Made by a program: the position numbers and the translations under genes
Notes under the pieces: model-generated
What the model was told of the DNA's origin: nothing
Database searches by the model: none
Seen by the model: the letters and a program-made list of their open reading frames with translations, nothing else
Assembly (NCBI RefSeq): GCF_011752525.1
Contig: NZ_VWXI01000013.1
Location: 114,959-178,958, forward strand
Length of the DNA stretch: 64,000 bases
Origin: Pantoea sp. Cy-639
GTDB lineage: Bacteria > Pseudomonadota > Gammaproteobacteria > Pseudomonadales > Pseudomonadaceae
Direction of reading: 5' to 3'
Part shown: positions 8,704-18,047 of the stretch, piece by piece
Layout of the letters: every line of letters starts with the position of its first letter
Position numbering within the stretch: the stretch's first letter is position 1

Positions 8704-9534
8704 ATGCATCCCGCCGCCGAACATTCCCCGCTGGGCAAGTCCAGCGAATACCTTGCCACCTACACCCCCTCGCTGCTGTTCCCGATCCCGCGTCTGGCCA
8801 AGTGGGCCGAGCTGGGTGTCAGCGGTGACGCCTTGCCCTGGCAGGGGGTGGACTACTGGAACTGCTTCGAGCTGTCCTGGCTGCTGCCTTCGGGTAAACC
8901 GGTGGTGGCCATCGCCGAATTCGCCATTCCCTGCGACTCGCCGAACATCATCGAGTCGAAGTCGTTCAAGCTGTACCTCAACTCGCTGAACCAGACCATG
9001 TTCGCCAGCAAGGAAGAGCTGCAGGCTTGCCTGGTCAAGGACCTGTCCGCCGCCGCAGTCAAGCCGGTAGGGGTCAAGGTCAGCACCCTGGCCGAGGTCG
9101 AGCGCCAAGGTGTTACCGCCTTGCCAGGCCAATGCATCGATGCGCTGGACGTCAGCATCAGCAACTACGAGCAGCCGCAACCTGAACTGCTGCGCTGTTC
9201 GGCCGAGCGAGTGGTGGAAGAGACCATCCACAGTCATTTGCTCAAGTCCAACTGCCCGGTCACCGGCCAGCCGGACTGGGGCAGCGTGGTAGTGGAGTAC
9301 AAGGGGCCGGCGCTCGATCACGCCAGCCTGCTGACCTACCTGATCAGCTTCCGTCAGCATGCCGACTTCCACGAGCAGTGCGTCGAGCGGATCTATCTGG
9401 ACCTGAAACAACTGCTCAAGCCGGAACATCTGACGGTGTACGCGCGCTATGTGCGTCGGGGTGGCCTGGATATCAACCCATACCGCAGCACTGGGGCGAT
9501 CGATCCGCAGAACCTGCGCTTGGTGCGTCAGTAA
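8704..9534 (+). CDS. queF: NADPH-dependent 7-cyano-7-deazaguanine reductase
   Basis: Reduces preQ0 to preQ1 in queuosine biosynthesis. At 276 residues it is the long, two-domain form found in enterobacteria and pseudomonads. The ESKSFKLYLNS motif of the substrate and NADPH site is present, as is the catalytic Cys in NCPVTGQPDWG. It has its own upstream region of 67 bp and is followed by REP-like repeats. Confidence 0.95.
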   Translation: MHPAAEHSPLGKSSEYLATYTPSLLFPIPRLAKWAELGVSGDALPWQGVDYWNCFELSWLLPSGKPVVAIAEFAIPCDSPNIIESKSFKLYLNSLNQTMFASKEELQACLVKDLSAAAVKPVGVKVSTLAEVERQGVTALPGQCIDALDVSISNYEQPQPELLRCSAERVVEETIHSHLLKSNCPVTGQPDWGSVVVEYKGPALDHASLLTYLISFRQHADFHEQCVERIYLDLKQLLKPEHLTVYARYVRRGGLDINPYRSTGAIDPQNLRLVRQ

Positions 9535-9590
9535 TAAGCGGTGATGGCCTTGCATGACAGCGGGGGAGCGGGCTGACCCTGCCAGGGGTG

Positions 9591-9627
9591 GCGCCGGCTA
9601 CGCCGGTGTCGCGGGGCAAGCCCGCGC
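9591..9627. repeat. REP-like palindromes between queF and the DUF4404 gene
   Basis: Two short palindromes lie in series: GCGCCGGC-TA-CGCCGGTG and GCGGGGCAAGCCCGC. They resemble P. putida REP units and lie between convergent genes, where they may act as transcription barriers. Confidence 0.5.
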
Positions 9628-9663
9628 CCTCGCCGCTGTTTCATGCGTGACAGCTTGGCCTGA

Positions 9664-9927
9664 TCAGATACCCATGCTGTGCAGCGAGTTGACGATGCTG
9701 CGCAGGGTGGCGGTGAGATCTGGGTGATCGGCCTCGAAGCGCTCGATGGCAAGGTTCACGCCATCCACCACGTTGTTGTCCTGGGTGGCTTCCTCGAGCT
9801 TGATCCGGGCTTCGATCTGTTGCATCAGCTGATGCAAGTGGTCTCGCTCTTCCAGCGAGAGCGGTGGATTGCGGTCCAGTTGCTCGCGCAGGCTATCGAG
9901 TTGCTCTTGCAGTTCGCGGGCGGGCAT
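9664..9927 (-). CDS. DUF4404 family protein
   Basis: Small protein of 87 residues, starting at the ATG at 9927 (MPARELQEQLDSL). The N-terminal half is strongly helical and probably coiled coil (LREQLDRNPPLSLEERDHLHQLMQQIEARI is one heptad-like stretch in two parts). It looks like the DUF4404 family common in pseudomonads, whose function is unknown. No signal peptide or membrane segment. Confidence 0.75.
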   Translation of the reverse strand: MPARELQEQLDSLREQLDRNPPLSLEERDHLHQLMQQIEARIKLEEATQDNNVVDGVNLAIERFEADHPDLTATLRSIVNSLHSMGI

Positions 9928-10050
9928 TGTTCGTTCTCCATCAATGGCTTGGCAAGCCATGGACCTCGGCGAGGTGGCAAAGGTTCTGGCCTGTCCTCTA
10001 GCGTAATCCACCTGCCAACGCTTTGCATGACTGGCATCAACGCCGGGAGA

Positions 10051-10614
10051 TCAGGGTTTCTCGCCCTTGTGTCGACGCAGCGCGATGTCGGCCAGGCAGG
10101 TGTCGAGGGACTCCAGATGGTCGATCACCGAGTGCGCCCCCAGGTCGAACAGCTCCAGTGTGGCTTTACCGCGCGCCCGCTCCTGGTCCTGCGGGGACAT
10201 CGCCTGCCACTGGCTGGATGTCCGGTCGCAGGTCGGGCTGCAGGTGGCCAGGCCCACGGTCCATAGTCCGGCGTTGAGCCCCGACTGCAGCAGGCGTGGC
10301 TCGCCACTGACCAGCACGCAGCCGTCCAGGCGCTGGCTTTCCAGGGTCATGAGGGCTTTCCAGCAAGCATCGGGGGCTGGCCATCGGCAATCGCTGGCGG
10401 CGTGCCCGGGCAGCCAGTCAGGCAGTACGTGGGAAAGTTGCCTGCCTTCGGCACTGCTCAACTCGTCGAGCCAGATGCACGGCACGTTGCGTTCGCGCAG
10501 GCGGGCGAGGGAGTCAAGGGCGCCGGGGGCGGGCAGGGGGATGCCTGTGGCGGCCTGAACCAGGCAGCCGCGCAATCCGAAGAGCACGGCGGTGAAGGCG
10601 GGTGCGTCTTGCAT
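10051..10614 (-). CDS. HAD-like protein with degenerate first motif
   Basis: Protein of 187 residues resembling the phosphonatase/beta-phosphoglucomutase branch of the HAD superfamily. The fold outline is recognisable: an N-terminal strand, LARLRERNVPCIWL as the motif II region and LVSGEPRLLQSGLNAGLWTVGL as the motif IV region in two parts. The catalytic DxDGT is replaced by FGLRGCL, so the nucleophilic Asp is missing and hydrolase activity is doubtful. It precedes mlaA divergently. Confidence 0.65.
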   Translation of the reverse strand: MQDAPAFTAVLFGLRGCLVQAATGIPLPAPGALDSLARLRERNVPCIWLDELSSAEGRQLSHVLPDWLPGHAASDCRWPAPDACWKALMTLESQRLDGCVLVSGEPRLLQSGLNAGLWTVGLATCSPTCDRTSSQWQAMSPQDQERARGKATLELFDLGAHSVIDHLESLDTCLADIALRRHKGEKP

Positions 10615-10803
10615 GGCAACTTCCCTGAAATACAGCGCAGGCTAGCCAGCGATTGTTACCGGCAGATGACCGCAACACTTGTTCACATAATCTTGACAGA
10701 GATGTGTAAGACTACCGGTTAGCCAGCAAGCCATTATACTTGCGCCTAATTAGGTAACGCGCCAAAGGGCGTTGCCGCCGTGAAATCCGATGGAGAAACA
10801 TCT

Positions 10804-11511
10804 ATGCGCAAGATCGGTGCCGGTGTGATCGAACGTGTCACCCAGGCCTGTGTTTGCGCCAGCTTGTTGCTGGCGCCCATGGCGGCCACCCAGGCAGCCA
10901 CCGAGGAGGATCCTTGGGAAGCGGTCAACCGACCGATCTTCAAGTTCAACGACACCCTCGACACCTATGCCCTCAAGCCGCTGGCCAAGGGTTACCAGGC
11001 GGTCACCCCGCAATTCGTCCAGGACGGCGTGCACAACGTCTTCAGCAACCTCGGCGATGTCACCAACCTGGCCAACGACGTGCTGCAGCTCAAGCCGCGT
11101 GCGGCGGGCGTGGACACCGCGCGGCTGATCGTCAATACCGTGTTCGGTATCGGCGGCCTGTTCGACGTAGGTACCCGGATGGGCCTGCAGCGCAACGACG
11201 AAGATTTCGGCCAGACCCTTGGCCACTGGGGCGTACCCAGCGGCCCTTACGTGGTCATCCCGCTGCTCGGCCCGAGCACCGTGCGTGACGGCCTGGCCAA
11301 GTACCCGGACACCTACACCGAACCCTACCGTTACATCAACGATGTGCCGGTGCGTAACTCTGTCTTCGCCCTGGACGTGATCGATACCCGTGCCAACCTG
11401 CTGCCGGCCGAGAAGCTGATCCAGGGTGACAAGTACATCTTCATCCGCAACGCCTACTTGCAGAACCGTGAGTTCAAGGTCAAGGACGGTGCGGTCGAAG
11501 ACGACTTCTGA
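10804..11511 (+). CDS. mlaA: Outer-membrane phospholipid-asymmetry protein MlaA (VacJ)
   Basis: Component of the Mla pathway that removes mislocalised phospholipid from the outer leaflet of the outer membrane. The family body is clear (EDPWEAVNRPIFKFND, LGHWGVPSGPYVVIP, YLQNREFKVKDGA). The ATG at 10804 follows GGAGAAAC and gives 235 residues. The N-terminus reads as a cleavable signal (LLLAPMAATQA) without a good lipobox, unlike E. coli MlaA, so it may not be a lipoprotein here. A strong terminator follows. Confidence 0.9.
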   Translation: MRKIGAGVIERVTQACVCASLLLAPMAATQAATEEDPWEAVNRPIFKFNDTLDTYALKPLAKGYQAVTPQFVQDGVHNVFSNLGDVTNLANDVLQLKPRAAGVDTARLIVNTVFGIGGLFDVGTRMGLQRNDEDFGQTLGHWGVPSGPYVVIPLLGPSTVRDGLAKYPDTYTEPYRYINDVPVRNSVFALDVIDTRANLLPAEKLIQGDKYIFIRNAYLQNREFKVKDGAVEDDF

Positions 11512-11526
11512 TCCGCGGATGAATGC

Positions 11527-11553
11527 AAAAGGCGACCTCAGGGTCGCCTTTTT
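11527..11553 (+). terminator. Intrinsic terminator of mlaA
   Basis: AAAAGGCGACC, loop TCAG, GGTCGCCTTTTT form an 11-bp stem ending in a T-run, 15 bp after the mlaA stop. The A/T symmetry suits termination from both directions, and the PilZ gene converges on it. Confidence 0.85.
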
Positions 11554-11563
11554 CGTTCATGGC

Positions 11564-11863
11564 TCAATGCATCGCCAGGATGCGCAGGCCGAACTTCTGC
11601 GCGCCGCCCGGCTGATCGGCGATCCACACCACTTCGGTGCTGGCCTGCAGGTCCTTGAGGGCGGGGTGTTCGGAGTCGATGCGCACGTCGATCTGATCAC
11701 CGACCTTGAAGCGCTGCGGCGCCTCGATCTGCATGCCGCTGCTGGACAGGTCGATGCAGGTGGCGCTGATCACCTGGCCGGCATGCAGCAGGCTGACCTC
11801 GGTGTCGATGCGCATGCGGATGAAATCGCGCTTTTCGCTGTAGTTCACGGGGGGCTGGGACAT
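11564..11863 (-). CDS. Single-domain PilZ protein
   Basis: 99-residue c-di-GMP effector candidate. Both halves of the PilZ signature are intact: RDFIR (RxxxR) near residue 12 and DLSSSG (DxSxxG) near residue 38. The rest is the small beta-barrel. There is no partner domain, so it would act on another protein. Divergent from the rssB homologue across about 270 bp in which I see no other gene. Confidence 0.88.
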   Translation of the reverse strand: MSQPPVNYSEKRDFIRMRIDTEVSLLHAGQVISATCIDLSSSGMQIEAPQRFKVGDQIDVRIDSEHPALKDLQASTEVVWIADQPGGAQKFGLRILAMH

Positions 11864-12133
11864 GCTTGCATCCTTTCATCAGGTTGCGCTGGTCGGCTTT
11901 CTTATAACCCCGGGTGATTTGCCCTGTAAAGTGCAGGGAAGTCTACCTTGCCATGCTTGAAACCCCAGGCGGATGGGAGTACCGTCAGCGCCTTACAGGG
12001 CACCTCTGCTATTTGCCGGACCAGTCTTCTTGTCCTACAACTCAAATAGAGAGTGGCTTGAGAGCATTCCAGTAGCGTCTGTCGGGCTTTCCACAGCCGC
12101 TACGCCAACCCAAATCTGGCGCCGTTCGCCCAC

Positions 12134-13318
12134 ATGCAGAAAACCAGTGCAACGCTGCTGATCATCGATGACGACGACGTGGTACGTGCCAGCCTCGCCG
12201 CTTATCTGGAAGACAGCGGCTTCAGCGTCCTCCAGGCCGGAAACGGCCAGCAGGGGCTCCAGGTCTTCGAAGCACACCAGCCTGACCTTGTGATCTGCGA
12301 TCTGCGCATGCCGCAGATGGGCGGGCTCGAGCTGATTCGCCGGATCAGCGAGCGCGCCCCGCAGTTGCCGGTGATCGTGGTGTCTGGCGCCGGCGTCATG
12401 AGCGATGCGGTGGAAGCCTTGCGCCTGGGTGCGGCGGACTACCTGATCAAGCCCCTGGAAGATCTGGCCGTGCTCGAGCATTCGGTGCGCCGTGCCCTCG
12501 ACCGTTCGCGCCTGGTGCTGGAAAACCAGCGCTACCGCGACAAGCTCGAGGCGGCCAACCGCGAACTGGAAGCCAGCCTGCATTTGTTGCAGGAGGATCA
12601 GAACGCCGGGCGCCAGGTGCAGATGAACATGCTCCCGGAAAGCCCTTGGCTGGCCGACGGGTATACCTTTGACCACCAGATCATCCCGTCGCTGTACCTG
12701 TCGGGTGACTTCGTCGACTATTTCCGTGTCGACGAGCGGCGTATTGCCTTCTACCTGGCGGATGTCTCCGGCCATGGCGCGTCCTCGGCGTTCGTCACCG
12801 TGCTGCTCAAGTTCATGACCACGCGGCTGCTGTTCGAATTCAAGCGCAGCGGCAAGATGCGCGAGTTCAAGCCGTCGGAAGTACTCAGCCACATCAACCG
12901 CGGGCTGATCAATTGCAAGCTGGGCAAGCATGTGACCATGGTCGGTGGCGTCATCGACGAGGACACCGGCCTGCTCACCTACAGCGTCGGCGGGCATTTG
13001 CCGCTACCGGTGCTGTACACCCCGGGGCAGTCCCGCTACCTGGAGGGCCGTGGCCTGCCGGTGGGGCTGTTCGACGAGGCCAGTTACCAGGACCAGGTGC
13101 TGGAGCTGCCGCCGCAGTTCAGCCTCACCTTGATGTCCGATGGCATTCTGGATCTTTTGCCAGGGGACACACTCAAAGATAAGGAAGCGTCCTTGCCGGA
13201 GATCGTCAAGGCCGCGGGGGGTAGCCTGGAGGGGCTGCGCCAACGATTCGGATTGGCTACGCTTGGGGAGATGCCGGATGATATCGCCCTATTGGTGTTG
13301 AGCAGGAACCTTGAATGA
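12134..13318 (+). CDS. rssB: RssB-type response regulator with PP2C phosphatase domain
   Basis: 394 residues: receiver domain (1-125) with acidic pocket IIDDDD and phospho-acceptor D56 in ICDLRMP; a coiled-coil linker (LENQRYRDKLEAANRELEAS); then a PP2C/SpoIIE phosphatase with metal-site motifs SGDFVDYFR, ADVSGHG, MSDGILDL and PDDIALLV. In pseudomonads this protein acts with the STAS protein encoded next to it in RpoS turnover. Its last codons overlap the STAS gene (ATGA), which supports that pairing. The phosphatase would act on the STAS serine. Confidence 0.87.
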   Translation: MQKTSATLLIIDDDDVVRASLAAYLEDSGFSVLQAGNGQQGLQVFEAHQPDLVICDLRMPQMGGLELIRRISERAPQLPVIVVSGAGVMSDAVEALRLGAADYLIKPLEDLAVLEHSVRRALDRSRLVLENQRYRDKLEAANRELEASLHLLQEDQNAGRQVQMNMLPESPWLADGYTFDHQIIPSLYLSGDFVDYFRVDERRIAFYLADVSGHGASSAFVTVLLKFMTTRLLFEFKRSGKMREFKPSEVLSHINRGLINCKLGKHVTMVGGVIDEDTGLLTYSVGGHLPLPVLYTPGQSRYLEGRGLPVGLFDEASYQDQVLELPPQFSLTLMSDGILDLLPGDTLKDKEASLPEIVKAAGGSLEGLRQRFGLATLGEMPDDIALLVLSRNLE

Positions 13319-13797
13319 GTACCGGTAGAATCCAGTTCGCCGAGCAGAGCGGGACCTTCGTTCTGAAGTTCGTCGGTGAAGTACGCCTGACCCTGTGTTC
13401 GGCGTTGGATGCGACGATCGAGAAGATCTTCACCGCGCTGAACTTCTCGGCCATCGTTATCGACCTGACCGAAACCGAAAGCATCGACAGCACTACGCTG
13501 GGTCTGCTGGCCAAGCTGTCGATCCTGTCCCGGCAGAAGGTCGGCCTGTTGCCGACCGTGGTGACCACCAACCCGGACATTTCCCGTCTGCTGCAGTCCA
13601 TGGGCTTCGACCAGGTGTTCAACATCGTCGATCGCCCGGTGCCATGCCCGGAGTGCCTGACCGACCTGCCGTCGCAGGACCAGGACGAGAGCGTGGTGCG
13701 TTCCAAGGTGCTCGAGGCGCACAAGATACTCATGGGCCTGAACGACTCCAACCGCGAAGCGTTCCATGACCTGGTAAGCGCCCTGGAACGCTCCTGA
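13315..13797 (+). CDS. rssC: STAS-domain anti-sigma-factor antagonist (RssC type)
   Basis: 160-residue STAS protein, translationally coupled to the RssB-type gene by ATGA. The conserved segment TESIDSTTLGLLAKLS contains the Ser usually phosphorylated in SpoIIAA-like proteins. The C-terminal extension contains CPECL. The pair is likely a partner-switching module; the cognate kinase is not in this window. Confidence 0.85.
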   Translation: MSTGRIQFAEQSGTFVLKFVGEVRLTLCSALDATIEKIFTALNFSAIVIDLTETESIDSTTLGLLAKLSILSRQKVGLLPTVVTTNPDISRLLQSMGFDQVFNIVDRPVPCPECLTDLPSQDQDESVVRSKVLEAHKILMGLNDSNREAFHDLVSALERS

Positions 13798-13812
13798 TCC
13801 TATTGGCTCGGT

Positions 13813-13839
13813 GTTCGCCGGCAAGGCCGGCTCCTGCAG
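13813..13839. repeat. REP element between convergent rssC and phosphatase genes
   Basis: GCCGGC-AAG-GCCGGC inside TTCGCCGGCAAGGCCGGC is the P. putida type REP core, followed by CTCCTGCAG. It probably stops transcription from both sides. Confidence 0.65.
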
Positions 13840-15693
13840 TCAGTCGTGGATGAACGCCGTGGCCGGCGAGCCATCGGCATTCAATTGATACACCCGTGTC
13901 GGTCGTCCCTGCTCATCGAAGAACACCTGCCCGAGCCCTGCGCTATTCCATAGCCGTTCCCCGGCTTTGCTGCGACTGGGCGTACGGGGCGTCACTTGCA
14001 TTTCCCGGCGCTGGGTAAACCAGTTCAGCGGTGAGCGTGGCGAATACAGCCAGCGGTTGAGACGGTCAAGCACATCCAACAGGCGTCGGGGAAATTCGTT
14101 CTTGATACCGCTGCTGGTCACCTGCCACAGGTGTGGACTGCGCTGACCGTGGCGGATCAGCACTTCATAGACGAACGAATAGTGCACGTCGCCTGAAAGG
14201 ATCACGTAATGCCCCGGGGTGCGTGAATGGCGGAAGATGTTGAGGATCACCTGGGCCGCGCCGCGGTGAGCCATCCAGTTTTCCGCATCGACCAGCAGCG
14301 GATGGCCCAGCGTGCTGAATACCCGTTGCACGGTTTCGATCAGCTTCACCCCGAAGATCGGCGCTGGCGACACGATGACTGCCGAGGGGTGATCGAGCAG
14401 CGCCTGCTGCAGTTCGCACAGCGCTTCCCAGTCGAGCAGGCCGGAGGGCTTGCCGAGGTTGCTTTCACTGCGCCAGCGGCGGGTTCGGGTGTCCAGCACC
14501 AGCAGCGGCGGGTTGCTGGGCAGTGTGTACTGCCAGCCCTGGAAGCGCAGCAGTTCGCCGATCAGTTCATCCCGTGTCGTGTCTTTTTCCCGGCACTGCC
14601 CGATCAGTGCCGCGCAGCCATCCGGATCATTGCCCCAGCCCTGGCAGAGCAGGTAGCCCAGCAGGGCGTTGCCGATGATTCGCCGTGAGAACGGGTGGCC
14701 ATAGGCGGTCTGCTCCCATTGGGCTGACAGGTTCCAGTCGTCGGTGACGTCGTGATCGTCGAAGATCATCAGGCAGGGCAGGTGGGCCATGACCCGTGCC
14801 ACCTGGCCGAGGCCATCGCGGAAGGCCTGGACGGCCGGCAGCTCTTGCTGATAGCGCGCTCGTTGCCGGGCATCCAGGCCTGCCGGCAGGCTCATGGTTG
14901 TCAGCGTCCAGGGCTGCGGCGACCAGGCCAGCAGGTACATGGCCATGATCTCGGCGAAGGTGACCAGATGGTTGTCGGCGTTGCTGGAGGAGAAGATCGG
15001 CTTGCGCTTGCCGCCGAAGAAACGCTCGCGCAGGGTCTCGTTGCCCGCCTGTGCCGGCAGCAGGTCGGCGCGGCGGTAGTAGCAGGCTGGATGCCGGTAG
15101 AGCGCGGCGCCGCTGTCGACCAGGGCGCCGTCGAGGGTCTCGTCGAACAGGCCCAGGCGTTCGATCAGCGCGTGGATGGCGCGCAGCACTGGGCCGGCGA
15201 CATCGTCGACGTAGACCTGGTCGCCGCTCATCAGCAGCACGGCGGGGCGCTCTTCGGGGCGCGGGCTGGCGGCGAGCAGGCGGTCCGCGCAGAGCAGGCC
15301 GTCGGCAGCAGGGTGATGGGGCTTGCGACAGGAACCGTGGAGCAACTGGTCGAGACGTTCGCGCAGGACGAAGCTCGGGCGGCTGGCGCCGGGGTAGAGC
15401 AGGTGGGGTGCCCAATCGGCGATGCCCTGGCCATTGGCAAGGCGCAGGTCGTACTCGAGTTCGGTATCGCTGGGCAGCGGGTTGTCGAACTGGATATCCA
15501 GCAGGTGGATGAAGGCCTGCTTGCCCACCGGGATCACCGTGCAGCGAAGGCTCGGCGTGATTTCCGGGTGCGCGAGCAGGAAGACCGGTTGCAACGGGTG
15601 CGAGCCGACCAGCCAGATCGCCAGGCGCTGGGGCTCGAGGCGGCGCAGTATCGGGCCGGCGAGGACGGAGGGAAGCGTGGTGCTGGCAGTCAT
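13840..15693 (-). CDS. PhoD-like metallophosphatase
   Basis: Large protein of about 617 residues with PhoD/phosphodiesterase metal-binding motifs: LMSGDQVYVDDVAG, IFDDHDVTDDWN and ILSGDVHYSFVYE. No signal peptide is evident, unlike secreted PhoD, so it is probably cytoplasmic and the substrate is unknown. I prefer the ATG at 15693; a GTG at 15735 would add 14 residues. A terminator separates it from tal upstream. Confidence 0.78.
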   Translation of the reverse strand: MTASTTLPSVLAGPILRRLEPQRLAIWLVGSHPLQPVFLLAHPEITPSLRCTVIPVGKQAFIHLLDIQFDNPLPSDTELEYDLRLANGQGIADWAPHLLYPGASRPSFVLRERLDQLLHGSCRKPHHPAADGLLCADRLLAASPRPEERPAVLLMSGDQVYVDDVAGPVLRAIHALIERLGLFDETLDGALVDSGAALYRHPACYYRRADLLPAQAGNETLRERFFGGKRKPIFSSSNADNHLVTFAEIMAMYLLAWSPQPWTLTTMSLPAGLDARQRARYQQELPAVQAFRDGLGQVARVMAHLPCLMIFDDHDVTDDWNLSAQWEQTAYGHPFSRRIIGNALLGYLLCQGWGNDPDGCAALIGQCREKDTTRDELIGELLRFQGWQYTLPSNPPLLVLDTRTRRWRSESNLGKPSGLLDWEALCELQQALLDHPSAVIVSPAPIFGVKLIETVQRVFSTLGHPLLVDAENWMAHRGAAQVILNIFRHSRTPGHYVILSGDVHYSFVYEVLIRHGQRSPHLWQVTSSGIKNEFPRRLLDVLDRLNRWLYSPRSPLNWFTQRREMQVTPRTPSRSKAGERLWNSAGLGQVFFDEQGRPTRVYQLNADGSPATAFIHD

Positions 15694-15800
15694 CTGAGGC
15701 TCGGCTGTGTCAGGTGTGGCGCTATCGTGGGGCACGCCCGCTGCTCATGGCATGTGCTGTCTGATCGTGGAAGCGGGCGGCTGGATCGGCCACCCCAACG

Positions 15801-15837
15801 AAAAACGGGCGGAAAATGCTCTGCATTAACCGCCCGT
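15801..15837 (-). terminator. Intrinsic terminator after tal
   Basis: Read on the minus strand, ACGGGCGG pairs with CCGCCCGT and a run of T follows. It lies about 20 bp beyond the tal stop and should separate tal from the PhoD-like gene. Confidence 0.8.
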
Positions 15838-15856
15838 CGATCAAGCCGAAGATGTA

Positions 15857-16783
15857 TCAGGTTTTGTCGGCCATCAACGCTTCCAGTTTTTCCTGGTCGC
15901 GGGCGAACTGACGAATGCCTTCGGCCAGTTTCTCGGTGGCCATGGCGTCCTCGTTCATGGCCCAGCGGAACTGGTTTTCATTCAACTGCTGTTTCGCCTC
16001 GCCCGTGTTGCCGGGCTTGAGGATGCGCGGCAGCGCGCCCTGGTCGTCGGACAACTGCTGCAGCAATTCGGGGCTGATGGTCAGGCGGTCGCAGCCGGCC
16101 AGTTGCTCGATCTGGCCGATGTTGCGGAAGCTCGCGCCCATGACCACGGTGTTGTAGCCGTTGGTCTTGTAGTAGTCGTAGATCCGGGTGACCGACTGCA
16201 CGCCCGGGTCCTCGGCGCCGGCATAGTCCTTGCCGGTGCTTTTCTTGTACCAGTCGTAGATGCGGCCCACGAACGGTGAGATCAGGAACACCCCGGCATC
16301 GGCGCAGGCCTGGGCCTGGGCGAAGGAGAACAGCAGGGTGAGGTTGGTCTGGATGCCTTCCTTCTCCAACTGCTCGGCGGCGCGGATGCCTTCCCAGGTC
16401 GAGGCCAGCTTGATCAGCACGCGGTCACGCTGGATGCCGGCGGCTTCGTACAGCCCGATCAGTTGGCGGGCCTTGCTCAGCAGGGCCGGTTCGTCGAATG
16501 ACAGGCGTGCGTCCACCTCGGTGGAGATCCGCCCCGGAATGACCTTGAGGATGCCCGCGCCCACGGCCACGGCGAACTTGTCGCAGGCCAGGTCGACATT
16601 GCCCTTGGCGTCTGCCTTGACCTGCTTGAGCAGCTCGGCATAGCCCGGGATGGCCGCGGCCTTCAGTAGCAGCGATGGGTTGGTGGTGGCGTCGACTGGC
16701 TTGAGGCGGGTGATGGCGTCCAGGTCGCCAGTGTCGGCGACCACGGTGGTGAACTGCTTGAGTTGTTCCAGCTTGGAGGTCAT
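15857..16783 (-). CDS. tal: Transaldolase
   Basis: Pentose-phosphate pathway enzyme that transfers a dihydroxyacetone unit between sugar phosphates. 308 residues from the ATG at 16783 (MTSKLEQLKQF), matching the usual length of class I transaldolase B. The Schiff-base Lys is in RVLIKLASTWEG, and the DATTNPSLL motif is near residue 30. Cytoplasmic. Confidence 0.95.
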   Translation of the reverse strand: MTSKLEQLKQFTTVVADTGDLDAITRLKPVDATTNPSLLLKAAAIPGYAELLKQVKADAKGNVDLACDKFAVAVGAGILKVIPGRISTEVDARLSFDEPALLSKARQLIGLYEAAGIQRDRVLIKLASTWEGIRAAEQLEKEGIQTNLTLLFSFAQAQACADAGVFLISPFVGRIYDWYKKSTGKDYAGAEDPGVQSVTRIYDYYKTNGYNTVVMGASFRNIGQIEQLAGCDRLTISPELLQQLSDDQGALPRILKPGNTGEAKQQLNENQFRWAMNEDAMATEKLAEGIRQFARDQEKLEALMADKT

Positions 16784-16935
16784 GGGCGTGCTCTGTCCTG
16801 TGCGATGACTCGACATTACCCGAGCCCCGACAGCCACTCAAGGCCCGTCGCAGGCCGATCGGGAAAGCCCCGGCTGACGACGGGGCCTGCGTTGAAAGAT
16901 CATCCCTTCGAGTCGCTACCCCGTCCCAGGTTCCC

Positions 16936-17991
<1,056 letters not shown>

Positions 17992-17994
17992 TTT

Positions 17995-18043
17995 TACCAA
18001 GCGCTTGGTACAATGTACCAATCGAATCAGAACGTGTACCAAT
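17995..18043. promoter_or_regulatory. Cluster of TACCAA/TTGGTA motifs upstream of int (candidate arm sites or operator)
   Basis: A perfect 16-bp palindrome TACCAAGCGCTTGGTA (17995-18010) is followed by two TGTACCAAT direct repeats at 18014 and 18035, exactly 21 bp apart (two helical turns). The cluster ends just before the integrase start. The same motif recurs at the other end of the island (27102-27120), which favours integrase arm-type binding sites; control of int or dusA transcription is also possible. Confidence 0.6.
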
Positions 18044-18047
18044 TCTC

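Noticed and set aside
10693..10740. TTGACA...TATACT as the mlaA promoter
   Set aside because: The boxes are separated by 36 bases, too far for one sigma-70 promoter; TATACT alone may be a -10 box but no matching -35 is seen.
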